From assembly GCF_901000735.1 (NCBI RefSeq), contig NC_081546.1, positions 18,103,220 to 18,167,219 on the forward strand: a DNA stretch of 64,000 nucleotides, read 5' to 3'. The notes under the pieces are model-generated. The model did not search any database and was not told the DNA's origin. It saw only the letters and a list, made by a program, of their open reading frames with translations. This DNA is from Corylus avellana (taxonomy: Eukaryota; Streptophyta; Magnoliopsida; Fagales; Betulaceae). Shown here piece by piece: positions 1 through 12,300 of this stretch; within the stretch, counting starts at the first letter, position 1, and every line of letters starts with the position of its first letter. The position numbers were made by a program, and so were the translations under genes.

Positions 1-402
1 CATTCATCCAAAAACAAATTTCTACAAATGGGGTTTATACAAGAACAAAGAGAACATGGCAGAGGACAAGAAAAGGCAGAAATTTGAAGACGAAAAATCT
101 CATTGAACAAGAACCCAAAAACTTAAATACAAAAACAGAGAAAAATAAAAATAACAGAGAGTGAGAGAGAGACCTAATGACCAGAAGACTAATGAACGGC
201 AGTGCGGCAGATATCGCCGGCCTTCTTACCGGGGCACACGGCATCAACAGAGACTCCAAATGCCTGCAACGCTGGAAAAGGAACCATCGCCTGCAATCAA
301 AAATCACACTGCAAGACATTAATCACATACATCAATTCAAAGGTGTGCCGGAGAGAGCTGTCGGAGAGAGCTTAGCGCGCCGGAGAGAGAGAGACGAGCG
401 CC

Positions 403-441
<39 letters not shown>

Positions 442-520
442 GAGTGATGAGGGAGGTGAGTGAGAGGGAGAGAGAGAGGCAGAAATTTCAGAAATTTGAG
501 GGATTTTGGTGTTTTTGAGG
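1..520 (-). other. CT-rich leader-like DNA with a possible small exon
   Basis: Read on the minus strand this stretch is strongly CT-rich (about 520 to 345), then has two possible acceptor sites followed by a small exon-like piece at about 290-225 ending at a good donor (GTAAGAAG). The ATG at 287 opens a 32-residue frame running to a stop at 189-191. That looks like a plant 5' leader plus first coding exon, but the frame is short and nothing in it is recognisable. On the plus strand the open frame here is mostly a run of Arg-Glu from the GA microsatellite and is not credible. Low confidence. Confidence 0.18.
386..440. repeat. GA microsatellite
   Basis: A run of GA dinucleotides with a few interruptions, densest at about 409-438, continuing more loosely to about 480. 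Confidence 0.85.
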
Positions 521-540
521 TTTGGCGGGGGGGAAAAACA

Positions 541-640
541 CGGTGTCTGAAATTTTCGAACCAAAAATTTCAGACACTGCGCGCGCCACTTGTTGGCGCA
601 AAAATTGAGCATAATCAGCGGCAACAAAATTGGGCGCCGC
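541..640. repeat. pair of short inverted repeats
   Basis: TGTCTGAAATTTT at about 543 is mirrored by AAAATTTCAGACA near 565-578, giving a hairpin with 13-bp arms. It is followed at once by a GC-rich hairpin (GCGCGCCA / TGGCGC) near 578-600 and by GGCGCC at about 636. The pattern resembles the hairpin-rich subterminal DNA of CACTA elements, but no terminus is visible. Confidence 0.5.
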
Positions 641-709
641 TATTTAGGATTTTTTTTTTTAATTATACTTACAATATTTTTAGAATAATTAAGCACCTAT
701 ATATATATA

Positions 710-979
710 TATTAACTGATTAATGAGCCATTCGCAGTTTCACAGTCTGAATTAGTTCATACTTACACATGCATGGCTTAATCTTTGAGACAAGCATATG
801 ACTACTGGCAGGATCAACCAGGTACGAACCCTAATTCTCCGTCACCCGTCACCACCATAGTAGGCCTCTATCCTACCATCGAAAGTTGATAGGGCAGAAA
901 TTTGAATGATGCGTCGCCGGCACAATGGCCGTGCGATCCGTCGAATTATCATGAATCATCAGAGCAACAGGCAGAGCCC
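710..979 (-). pseudogene. scrambled 18S rRNA fragment
   Basis: On the minus strand, 824 down to about 710 is the very 5' end of plant cytoplasmic 18S rRNA, starting TACCTGGTTGATCC and continuing through the conserved segment ending in GGCTCATTAA, with one missing T near the end. Directly upstream on the same strand, 979 down to 825, lies a second piece of 18S, roughly nt 220-380 of the mature RNA, from GGGCTCTGCC to GAATTAGGGTTCG. The two pieces are in the same orientation but in swapped order and joined with no spacer; the intervening 100 or so nt of 18S are absent. There are a few substitutions. It cannot make a normal rRNA and is an rDNA-derived pseudogene. Confidence 0.93.
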
Positions 980-2340
980 TATATATATATTAGTAATTAA
1001 ATAGTATATGTTATATGAATAATTTAATATTTATGTGTATGTATTAGTTGACATACTAACTAGTTAGTTCATAGATTAACATATTATTTAGTTAATTAAT
1101 ATATATTAAGTAAATATAATTAAGTAAATGTTACTCAATACTTCTATGTATATTACTTATTTTATTATACATGTGTGTGTTATATATTAGTATTAACATA
1201 CTAACTAGTAACTAGTTAGTTAATAAACTAACATATTAACTAAGTTAATATATATTAAATTACTAACTTACTATAATTAACTATAGGTTATTTTGACAAA
1301 TAAAAAAATTATATGTTACTTAATATTTGTATGAGTATTATATATATGAATATATATTATATACATACTTGTTAGTTACTATATACTAACTTAGTATTAC
1401 AATTAAGTTAAGTGGTTATGTGAATTGTAATTAGAAAAAAAAAAAAAAAAAAAGATTATGTGAATTATTACATCATATGATCATATATATCACAAATTAA
1501 GTGATTACTATTAGAATCAACAATGTGTTTGTTTAGAGATATATGCTGTTGTTATGTTTAGAGTATTATGTTGTAGATATCATTATAAGTTAGATGTTAC
1601 GTCATATGGTCTACCATTATAATTTATATGATTATATAAAATGATCAATTGATGATTAAATCATATAATTATATAATAACAAAATATACATATATAATAT
1701 ATATGACGTAAGTCAGAAGTATACAAACTCATACAAATACAACAATTAAGTACGTACCCAGAGACTTAATAACTAGTTACTTAATAAACTAACATGTTAA
1801 CTAAGTTAATATATTAAATTACTAACCTAGTTACTAACCTAGTATAATTTACTATAGGTTATTTTGACAAAAACAAATTATATGTTACTTAATATATATA
1901 TACTTGTTCGTTAATATATACTAACTTAGTATTACTAAGTAAGTTAACTATTTTCAAAAAACAATGATATGATGATGTGTATTATCATTCTAATTACATT
2001 AGATCATAGTTAATTAGTTAATTAAGTATGCTCTAGTGTAATTAGAATGACAATACATATGAACATGATCTAATAATGTTTTTTTTTTTTTTTTAGAAAA
2101 CTTTGTCCTATTCTTCATGAATTAAGTTTCATAATATTTAAGTATAATGTATTATCACTATAATTTATATGATTATATGACATGATCAACTGATTATTAA
2201 ATCATGTCATTATATAATAACAAATTATACATATATAATATGATATAAATATACAAATACATACTAATACAATAATTAAGTATCTAGAGACTTAGTTTCA
2301 ATGTATGTTATAAGTCCATCTATGTTATACATTACTTTTC
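980..2340. repeat. AT-rich DNA with a degenerate direct repeat
   Basis: No gene is visible. Two parts occur twice in the same order: about 1,193-1,420 resembles 1,766-1,955 (shared CTATAGGTTATTTTGACAAA), and about 1,600-1,745 resembles 2,140-2,285 (shared TTATATAATAACAAA). This points to an old direct duplication of roughly 550 bp in very AT-rich DNA, with poly(A)/poly(T) tracts at 1,436-1,452 and 2,078-2,094. Confidence 0.6.
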
Positions 2341-2344
2341 AAAA

Positions 2345-4324
2345 AGCTTTAGTGGACGCCATTGAGCTTGTAGTTTAATTTTATTCTTTTTTTTTTTAAT
2401 CTTTTAGAAGAGCTTTAGCGTCCACCAAAGTGGACGCTAATGCTCAGTTATCAGCGTCCACTTTTAGTGGACGCTATTGGGCACAATTTTATTTTTTTAT
2501 TTTTATTTTTATTTTTTTACCTACTCTTTAGCGTCCACAAAGTCGACCCTAATAATGTGTCTTTAGCGTCCACTTTTAGTGGACGCTATTAGGCATCCAT
2601 TTTATTTTATTTTATTTTTTTATTATTTTTCTACCTACTCTTTAGTGTCCACAAAGTCGACCCTAATACTTAACTATTAGGGGCGACTTTCAAAGTCGAC
2701 TCTAATACTTAAGTATTAGCATCCACTTTTAGTGGACGCTATTGATCATTAATTTTAATTTTTTAATTTTTTTTAATTTTTCTACCTACTCTTTAGGGTC
2801 AACAAAGTCGACCATAATAATGTGTCTTCAGCGCTATTTGTCATCAATTTAATTTTTAATTTTTTTAAAATTTTTCTACCTACTCTTTGTCGACCCTAAT
2901 GCTTAAGTATTAGGGTCGACTTTATTAGGGTCGACTTTGAAAGTCGACCCTAATAATGTGTCTTCAGCGTCCACTTTTAGTGAACGCTATTGGTCATCAA
3001 TTTTAATTTTTTATTTATTTTTTAATTTTTCTACCTACTCTTGAAAGTCGACCCTAATAATGTGTCTTCAGCGTCCACTTTTAGTGGATGCTATTGGTCA
3101 TCAATTTTATTTTTTTATTTATTTATTTTATTTTTCTACCTACTCTTTAGGGTCGACTAATACTTAACTATTAGGGGCGACTTTGAAAGTCGCCCCTAAT
3201 ATTTAAGTATTAGCGTCCACTTTTAGTGGATGCTATTGGTCATCAATTTTATTTTTTTATTTATTTATTTTATTTTTTTACCTACTCTTTAGGGTCGACA
3301 AAGTCGACCCTAATACTTAACTATTAGAAAGTCGCCCCTAATATTTAAGTATTAGCGTCCACTTTTAGTGGACGCTATTTGTCATCAATTTTTTTTTTTT
3401 TTTTTCTACCTACTCTTTATTTGTCGACCCTAATACTTAACTATTGAAAGTCGCCTCTAATAGTTAAGTATTAGCGTCCACTTTTAGTGGACACTATTGG
3501 TCATCAATTTTATTTTTTTATTTTATTTTTTATTTTTATACCTACTCTTTAGGGTCGACTTTATACTTAACTGTTAGGGGCGACTTTCACTTTTAGTGGA
3601 CGCTATTGGTCATCAATTTTATTTTTTTAATTTTTATACCTACTCTTTAGGGCTGACAAAGTCGACCCTAATACTTAACTGTTAGGGGCGACTTTGAAAC
3701 TTAACTGTTAGGGGCGACTTTCAAAGTCGCCCCTAATAGTTAAGTATTAGCGTCCACTTTTAGTGGACGCTATTGGTCATCAATTTTATTTTTTTATTAT
3801 TATTTTTTTTATTTTTCTACCTACTGTTTAGGGTCGACAAAGTGGACCCTAATACTTAACTATTAGGGGCGACTTTCAAAGTCGACCCTAATAATGTGTC
3901 TTCGGCGTCCACTTTTAGTGGACGCTATTGGTCATCAATTTTAATTTTTAATTTTTTTAAAAAATTTTCTACCTACTCTTTAGGGTCGACTTTGTCAACC
4001 CTATTGATCTTTTATTTGATTTTTTTTTTCCTTTTTTTAATTTTTCTCCAACTTTTAGCGTCCACTTAAGTGGACGCTATTGGTATACTATCAGCGTCGA
4101 CTATTGTCGACGCTAAAAGTTTTTTTTTGGCCGCTTAAATTTTTCCCGCCCCATGAATAATTCCCATGTGTATATTAAGGTCGACTTATTAGCGTCCACT
4201 GTAAAGTGGACGCAAATAGTCAAGCTTTCGACCCATTATTAGCGTCCACTTTGATGTGGACGCTAATACTTAACTATTAGGGGCGACTTTTTAGTCGCCC
4301 CTGATGAGTAACTTTCTTGTAGTG
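2345..4324. mobile_element. CACTA-type element end with hairpin-repeat array
   Basis: About twelve diverged units of roughly 100-180 bp, each marked by CTACCTACTCTTT, carry palindromes such as AGCGTCCACTTTTAGTGGAC, GGGTCGACAAAGTCGACCC and GGGGCGACTTTCAAAGTCGC. The array ends at 4,313-4,324 in TTTCTTGTAGTG, the reverse complement of the CACTACAAGAAA terminus of plant CACTA (En/Spm) elements, and the same array type elsewhere in the window ends the same way. No matching CACTACAAG start is visible on the left, so this is one end of an element or a left-truncated non-autonomous copy. No transposase frame lies inside. Confidence 0.8.
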
Positions 4325-6940
4325 AGTAGGTAAAGAGCCAAACTTTGAGAGATAGATTTTTTGGTCTTTTATGAAGGAAGCTTCAGGAATGGGTTCCTAG
4401 CAAGATTCAGATTCAGAAAGATTAATGGCGATTCAGAAGGAATGGGCAAGAAAGAAGAGCGATTTTTTTTTTTTTTTTTTTTTTCAGTTGCAAAAGTGTG
4501 CAGAAGTCAAAAACAAACATCTACTTAAACCGATTTTGTATTCAGAGAAGGAATGGAGGAGAAAGGAGTAAAAAAAGTAAAAAAAAAAATCAATTTGGAA
4601 CGATTTGGATTCAAAGAAGAAATGGAGGAGAAAAGGCAGAGCAATTTTTTTTTTTATTTCTTGTCAACCCTTTGTTGCTACAGAGAAAGAGTACAAGAGT
4701 AGGAAAAAAATCTGCTCAAAAATCCATCAATGTACTCCCACTTCCCCTCCTATTTCTTTGTTAATTTCTTCCTCTCTTTGTCCAGAACAGAGAGAAAGAT
4801 CAAGAAAGACGAGCGGAGAGTGAGATGCTGAGATAGAGGGAGAAGCTGAGAAACAAACTAAAATAGCTATTGCTGGATACTGCTTCCTCAGGTTAGTGAT
4901 TGGGTATTGCTATTGCTTTTTTTTTTTTTTTTTTGTGTGTGTGTGGGAAGTTGATTTAGTGGTAAAGTATTGACCTTTGGATGATTTCTTTCTACGATTT
5001 TAACAGGTTTGGGTATGATTTTTCCTGGGTGAAATTTGATGGTTGTGTTTGGTTGGAAATGTTCTTGGTTAAATCTCAACCTTTGTTTATTTTCTATTTA
5101 ATCCCAACCATTGGGAGATTTAACAACACTAAAGCACAAAATAGTGCTTAGTATCTCACCCTATCCAATGCTTTCATCCTGATACTAGGGCTCTCCTTTC
5201 TTGATTGTGTTGGCTTGAGTTGATGAACTAAATTAACATCAATTTAAAATACATTTTTTACAAATTTTTTTTGTAAATTCATCTCGTGCTATGGGTTTAT
5301 TATTTTTGAAAAATTGAACCCATGGTCTATTTTCTTTTATTGGAGTATTTTAAATTGAATCCATGGTTTATACCTTTTATTTATTTCATGGTCTCTTTTT
5401 TAGATTAGAAAGAAATATAAGGAAAATATAAGAAATTGATGTGTAAATTTAACTTTGTCACCGCAATTTCTTTTAGTTTCTTCGTTCTGCCATGATGCCA
5501 TCACTGGCAGTAAGTTTGGAATTATTTGCAATGTTCGTAAAAAGTTACACTTATACGAAATATATAAATCTTGAAGCAACTATTTGGAGGAAATCTTTTA
5601 TAAACGTCAAAGTTGGATGCATAAGCAATTTTCTCTTGGCTTCTGTTTCTTCTTCCCCATTATTGGGATAAATAGTTCCAAATATTGCATAAATATCATT
5701 TCACTAATGGCATAGCATGCAAGAATATTTATGAAAAAGAAAAATGGGTGGAAGAATGATGTCGATTTTAAATGCAAATTTGCCTTTACAATAGTCTAGC
5801 ATATGGTGTTATTGATATATTTGTGTTTCTCACATGTGGAAATTGCAGGTCATTGTTTGTGAGGAAAATTTCCATGGGATTTCTGGCATGTCTTTTTTCA
5901 CTCACTTTTGATCCCCCACAGTGAGTTTTCTTCCTTCTGCTTCTTCTTTGCAAGCCCAAACACACTAATTCTTCCTTTCTCCGAATTAGAATACTCATAA
6001 TTTGTTGATTATGTTTATGATTTAGAAGCGAGTTTCCCATGTCAAGCTAAGAAAAAAACTATAAATTTCAACTGATTGTGGTTTGCTACATCTTAATTTT
6101 GATTTGTAAACACAGAACGTGATGACTTGATTTGGTCATATCATGAAATGTTGGAGAGGCCAAATAAACATGGTTTTTGTTTGCTGTAAATGATCCCGTG
6201 TTGATTTATTTTGTGAGGACATTGTTTAAACCTTCATGACAAGTATATATATATATTTTTTGTCCCTATACTCACAAGTTTGTATAGAATATCTTACTTT
6301 TGGTGATATTACACTTCTAACATGATTTTATTTCCCATCATACAATTTATACCTCGGCTATTGTTCAACATTGGAACAGTTGTGAAGTTCATTCTATCTG
6401 CAACTTATTCTCACATTTTCCAATATTGTAATATCTATATCTAAGCTTTCAGCAATATATGATCTGGGATTTTTAGACACTTCATAACAAATTAAAAATT
6501 TATTAACAGCAATGTGCACTGAGTAGTGGATGATGTTATTGTTTGTTGCTATGATGGATGATACTCTATGGCCTTATGTTTTCTTGTGGGAATATTAAGG
6601 TGTTAATTGTGCAGCGAAGAAAAATATCTTCCATTGCTAAATTATGCAAGCAATCTAAGAGATTTTATGGCACAGTTTCTGTATGCCTTCCTCTTTATTT
6701 ATATGCATGCTAACCTTGTCTAAAGTTTTTTCCCCTTTTTCTTTAAGATGGGGACCTGTATTAACATGGGGTTTTGATTTTGCAAAAGGGTGCTTGCACC
6801 TCCCTAAATGCCTATATGAGGGAAGAAAGCACAGGAGTAATTTCATTGGTTTTCTCTCAATTTGAAAAGTAGTAGTTTTTTTCTTTACTTTTTTTAGTTG
6901 TTCACCTTATTGCCCAGTGAATCTTACAGAGATTTGTAAT
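4325..6940. other. intergenic or intronic DNA, no recognisable gene
   Basis: AT-rich sequence with several T-runs. At 4,325-4,880 it is GA-rich and looks like a plant 5' leader, with a plausible donor (CAG|GTTAGTG) at about 4,890. No long reading frame follows; short frames at 5,786-6,040 and 6,655-6,865 have no recognisable motif. It may be the 5' part and introns of the gene whose possible exon is at 7,004-7,071. Confidence 0.35.
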
Positions 6941-7003
6941 GAATTTTACTATATTCACGTGTGCTATTAAGTGCAATGATGGTATTTTTTCTTGTGAAAG
7001 CAG

Positions 7004-7071
7004 GGAATGAATTGGAGTTGGATTTCAAGAGCATATTGGGACAAAGTTCCGGTCATCCAGCTCAGAAAAAG
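7004..7071 (+). other. possible host-gene exon
   Basis: A 68-nt piece preceded by a good acceptor (TTTCTTGTGAAAGCAG) and followed by AAAAAG|GTTATT. It is open in one frame and reads as an acidic, hydrophilic stretch (core ELELDF). The equivalent in arm B (63,870-63,937) keeps the length and frame with two substitutions affecting residues. I do not recognise the protein. The frame running through the donor (7,007-7,261) is in another phase and looks non-coding. Confidence 0.25.
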
Positions 7072-7269
7072 GTTATTGCTTGTCAATATGTTTGTTTGCT
7101 TATACTTCTGCTACTCTTCTCTGTACAATCTTTCTAGCCATGAAACGAAATCATTAATTAATGGCATTTTCCTATTCCATGGAGAAAGAAGCGGCCTTGA
7201 ATTTGATTGTAGATGTTTTTTGTTTTGTAAATCAGTGAAGCAGCATACTAATGTAGCTTAGTTATATAC

Positions 7270-8765
7270 CATGTATGCACAAAGTTCCTCCTTATCCAAT
7301 TTGTTGTGACTCAGCATTCTTTTTTGCAATCTTATAGTTTCATGGGATGGTCACTGTTGTATGTTAGGTTTACTTTGTAACAGAATTACAGGTTAATTAC
7401 ATAATTTTCGATCAAAAAGAAAGATTTGATTGTTGATTAATAATTAGTTGTGACATATGGTCATGTTTCGTGTGTAACCAATGATAGCCTTGTTTTGGGT
7501 AAAGGCGTACGTAGTATTTGGTGCTACTGGTGCCAAAACTATTTTCTTATAAAATCATGGATACTCTGATGGATTTATGCTCTTTAAACACTTTTCTACT
7601 CTTTTTTATTTTTTATTTTTTTTTTATTTTTTTTATTTTTTTATTAATATTTGTTTTTGTTTTGTTTGTTTCTTTTCTCTCGCATAGATGGGTGGCATCC
7701 CTTGGCGTAATTTGAATTGATTTGGTATATCATATTTACTTAATTTTATAGTTTTTTCTTTAAAAAAAAAATCAATATATACTTTTCAATAATCTAGATA
7801 TTAAAAATATTTTATAATATATGTATGATATTAAAATTATAATGTTAACAATTACAATGATACATAACACAGGGAACCAAAAACATGCATTGCACGTGCC
7901 ATCCTAACTAGTATATATAAAAGATAGAATAATTCCAATTGGGTCAATATCATTATTAGAAAGCTCCGCCCGTGGTCTGAATTTGGGATATCATTTTAAT
8001 GTTACACATATTTTTTGTTTTTTGTTTTTTTTATTTTATTTTTTATTTTTTTATTTTATTTAATTATCTGATGCATCATTTTTGGACCTTTTAGACAAAA
8101 AAATAATAAAAAAAGAAAAACAAAAAAATAATTTTAACAAGTTATAAACTCTCTCAACATTATTAGAAAGCCGGCCTTGCCATGCATGGTGTATATAATA
8201 TATTAGAAGACATGACACCAAGGAAAGACCTGGACATGATCAGTTGATTTCCGAGAGATATGATGCATCCGCAGGGTTAATTACGTTGTGTTGGAATTTA
8301 ATCAACACAAGTTAATTACGCGGGACTCAATATATTTTCTTTTTCTCTTTGTATTTTTCTCATATATCATGACCAGAAACTCTTGTGGACTGCAATATTA
8401 ATGTTACTCTGAAATTTCGAGGAAAATTAGTACAATGTTAAAAGCAACTCTATAGTTATCATAAGAAAGCTTATTATTATTCCTTAGACTTTGAAACCTA
8501 ATATCACATGTTCATATGATCAACTAAAATCAACTTGTCCAAATAATGACAAGATACTATTTTTTTAAAAAATAAATAAATAAATAAGGAAAAGAAAGAA
8601 ATTAAAAGTGCTTACAATTCAAATAGGACATTAATTAAAATGAACTGGAGAATATCCAGTTCATAGTTAGGATTTATTCTTAGAAATCATAGAACTACAA
8701 ATAAGACACTTGTCCTACTAACAAAATATAATAATAAAATATTATTTTATATTAAAAAAAGTTAT
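7270..8765. other. no gene seen
   Basis: AT-rich sequence with T-rich low complexity at 7,600-7,660 and 8,010-8,060. The arm B equivalent is about 62,171-63,670. Contains CATGCATG and short TATA runs near 8,180 but no associated coding frame. Confidence 0.5.
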
Positions 8766-8767
8766 AA

Positions 8768-8880
8768 AATATTAAGGGGTGGGGTGGCCAAACCACCCCA
8801 GTTGGGGCCTGGGGTGGCCGAAGCCACCCATGGCCATTGGGGTAGTCGGTCTTGGGTGGCCGAAGCCACCCCTGTAAAAA
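8768..8880. repeat. GGGGTGGCC hairpin repeat (MITE-like)
   Basis: A GC-rich island in AT-rich DNA, built of inverted GGGTGGCC / GGCCACCC motifs, able to fold into several alternative hairpins. It recurs in arm B (62,060-62,170), and shorter relatives (CCAACTGGGGTGGCTAGCCA) lie at 24,487 and 44,595. It is probably part of a small non-autonomous element; no target duplication could be defined. Confidence 0.6.
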
Positions 8881-8924
8881 TTTGGGAGAAAATTATATAA
8901 ACATAAAAGAAATACTTACATTTG

Positions 8925-9330
8925 GCCATTGTTGTTTAAGCACTTGAATTGAATACTCGTTGAATGTTTGCAGAATTCACAATCCCAGAACCCTCAATTC
9001 GCAATCCTAAAACCCTCACTTTGTTGGAGAGTGATAGATAAGGATTTTTGGCCTATGTGTTTTTCACGTTAAAGTTGTGATAGATGGATATCACAGGCTT
9101 GTCTTTTATATAGGCCAAGACCCCTATCCACTTATCTTACGTTGCTTCCTTCCATAAAGGGAGACAACACTTGATGAAAATAAAACACTTTTTCACCTTT
9201 AGTAGTTAACTGTACTTTAATTACCCAAAGTTTTTTTGTTTAATAAAAACTATATATAATATATTATATACATATAATATATGTGACATGTGGGCCACCT
9301 TAAGTCTACTGATAGAAGATTAATTCTAAT
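8925..9330 (-). mobile_element. LTR of a decayed copia element, arm A
   Basis: Reverse complement of 61,618-62,015. It lies next to the purine-rich tract (minus strand GTGGGAGAATA) that ends the decayed copia body at 9,331-12,700, so it is that element's 3' LTR. A second fragment of the same LTR is at 24,185-24,478. The outer limit is approximate because no clear CA end or target duplication was found. Confidence 0.6.
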
Positions 9331-12300
9331 ATTCTCCCACTTGGCTCACATGACACATTTTAAAATCGATTGTGTAACTAATACTATATATGGCCAAATT
9401 GAAAACTACTCAAGCTTTAGTTTTATTTTGAGAGATACAATACATGAATCATGGTGGTTATGTTATTATGTTAACATTTCCTTCCATATATTACAATGTA
9501 TTAATCTTTCTAAACAAAATCTTTATAAGGTATAATTCTTTATGAATAACCTCCAATAAGTCATTCTGGGTCTATCTTTATTTATCCCAACGGATAATAC
9601 ATGTGCACAAAAACTTTGTAACAATAACTTTATGTCTATAGACCATTAGAGAGAAACTTAATACGAAATGAATTAATGAGTCTCATATATTCCACATGAC
9701 TATATACTTCTTTACCGATAAACTTTTAGTCATGGGATCCGCAATCATTAATTCAATATTTAATAGACAATTCATGTCACTTAATATTCTCTCTCATAGT
9801 GAGATACTTTATGTCGAAAATAATTATGGGTTTCGCTATAAAATCAACAATCTCGAGACCTTTAATAAAAAGTCTCAACCATAATGCCTGTTAACTAAAT
9901 TCATAGCATGCAATAAATTATACTTTCATAGTAGATGTATCAACTTTAGTTTGCTTACTGCATCTCCATGATATAGCCCTTTAGCAATAAAAAATATATC
10001 ATGAAGTAGATTTTGTACTGTCTACATATTCAACAAAATCAAAATAACCAACGACCTCTAAACGGTCAGTGTAATTGTAGGTCAATCTGTAATTCTTGGT
10101 TTTCTTGCGTATATCGCAAGACTTTATTTTCAACTTTTTATCAACCCAATAATTCTACTGCTAGTCCAATATCATGTGTTAGTTCTTGTGTTGGCTTAAT
10201 TCAGTTCCAAAATGCAGAGGCTACTGTTCACGAGCTCAAACACTGATATAGAATGCTCAGAATCCAATCTCCACCGTTCATAATGTAGATTCATGTGTTA
10301 TGAACGTCCCTGCAAAATTTCAGCTCAATCGGACCACAAACGCCCATCGATCGGGGCTGTTGATCAAGACTGGACAGCATTTCCAGAATGCTGTTTCACC
10401 CATGTCCGGACATGCCTTCCCCGGGTCCGGACCTCATTTCCAGAAACTCAAATTTTGCTCCGCAAAGCCGTGTCCGGACAGCCCATTAACATGTCCGGAC
10501 ACCCCGTAAGTTTGAGGCCCAAAAACGTGATTTTAAGTGGTTTAAGTCTAGGGTTTTGTCGGGGGTATATATACATCATTATAGAAGATAGAAGAACGAA
10601 TTTTTCACCCCAGAGAGTTCGTCGGAGGCTGTACTAAGAGAGATCATATGTGGTGAGCGTTAAATTAAATCTCTTAGAGTTTTAGTTATTCCTTTGATAA
10701 ATCTACGGTTGAGAAGTCTATCGGAAGGGTCCGGTAAAGGAGAATCACGTTGAAGAAGATTGTGAGCAAGGAGACGAGTTGTAGGCTTGTCGATCTTACA
10801 GAGCCAAGGTCTTGCAAAGGGTTGTAAGTGTTCCTAGTGTCTGTAATCTCTGGATAATCTTTTGATAGTGATTTCCTGGGTTTGGCTGCCCCGGAGAGGT
10901 TTTACTTTTAGATCGGTTTCTAAAAGGTTTCCTCTTCGTCACCAAAATATCTGTGTCTGCCTCTTTATTGCTTTATATATTTTGGGTGATTGAATTGTTT
11001 ATTGCTTCATTATATTAATTCCGCATAAATTGTGATAAACAAGTTTTTGGAGTCGGCATAGCATTTTTCATCATGTTTAGTGCAGACCTGCGCATACACT
11101 AAACTGCTTGCTATAGATGCATAGAAATGACTTTTAATCTGCTCTTGTTCCAATGCATTTTGAGACATTGATTTTTACTGAATTTATACCATTTAAAAAT
11201 AGTCTTAATATTCTTTATTTCTGTCTCTGTGAATCTCTATGTCAATGACATAAGAGGTTTCACCCAAATCTTTCATTTGAAAGTTTAGTGAGAGGAACTT
11301 TATGTAGCAAACCTAAATCACTGCTTGCAAGCAAAATATTATCTATATACAGGACTAAAAAAAAAGTAACTTTACTCCCACTGACCTTAAGATATAACAC
11401 TAATTAACAATGTTCATAATAAAACCATATGAAGTAATAATCTTGTATAACATTGACGGGAGACCTATCTTAGCCCATAAATAGATTTTCTTAATTTGCA
11501 AGCTTTCTGACTTATATGTACCTACCATAATGTGCCAATGCACACTTTTGGAGGTGCCTAAGGTTTTTCTTTAAAGCTTTTATATGAGGGTGATGGCTGA
11601 ATCCTTATAGGAACTCATGAAATGTTCCTCAACAACCTTTATAAAATCATTAGCCTTACAATATTTAGGAATAGAATCCTGATACATTTGGTAATATGAG
11701 ATTTTATGAACATCAAACTTAGGCAATTGTATTGCTCCCACTGTTCATGACTAATAATCTCATGTGGTGTACTTGATTCTGTGAGAGTGGGTAATTCGTC
11801 TACACAGAGCACTAAATTAAGTTTCAAACACCCTAAAGCAAATTTTCTTTTTCAGTTAGAAAAAATTATCACTAGAAAGTATTGGAACATAAAATATCAT
11901 TAATTGAAGCAGCAGAAATGCATTTAATGACCAAGACAAATAAGATACTTTAATGCTATGCAGTACCTTTATTTAAATTAACCAATGTTAATTTAATAGT
12001 AAATTCCAACCTACCTGTGGACAAATGATGCATCACACATGAATTTACTAAATAACTTTATTAATAAGATTAGTAAATTTAAACATTAATAAATAAAAAT
12101 TTCATGTACCTGTGGGCATAAGAAAATTTTATTTTTAATGCCAAATTAACCATCTTATTCTAATTAAATCATAAAAATAATAAAATCTATTGGAGCAAAG
12201 TCATTAAATTTATGAGTTAATCACATGCAACATAGATGTTTAATTTTCTTTATGAAGTTCATGTAAAAAAAAAATCTTTATATGATTATCATTATAAAAT

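Noticed and set aside
177..518. Plus-strand frame of 113 codons at the window start
   Set aside because: Much of it is Arg-Glu repeat translated from a GA microsatellite, and the rest has no motif.
710..979. Functional rRNA gene
   Set aside because: Only two short pieces of 18S, in the wrong order, with substitutions and no flanking rDNA.
7518..7715. 65-codon hydrophobic frame (also 63,225-63,422)
   Set aside because: The Phe/Ile/Leu run is translated from a T-rich low-complexity tract; conservation between arms only reflects the duplication.
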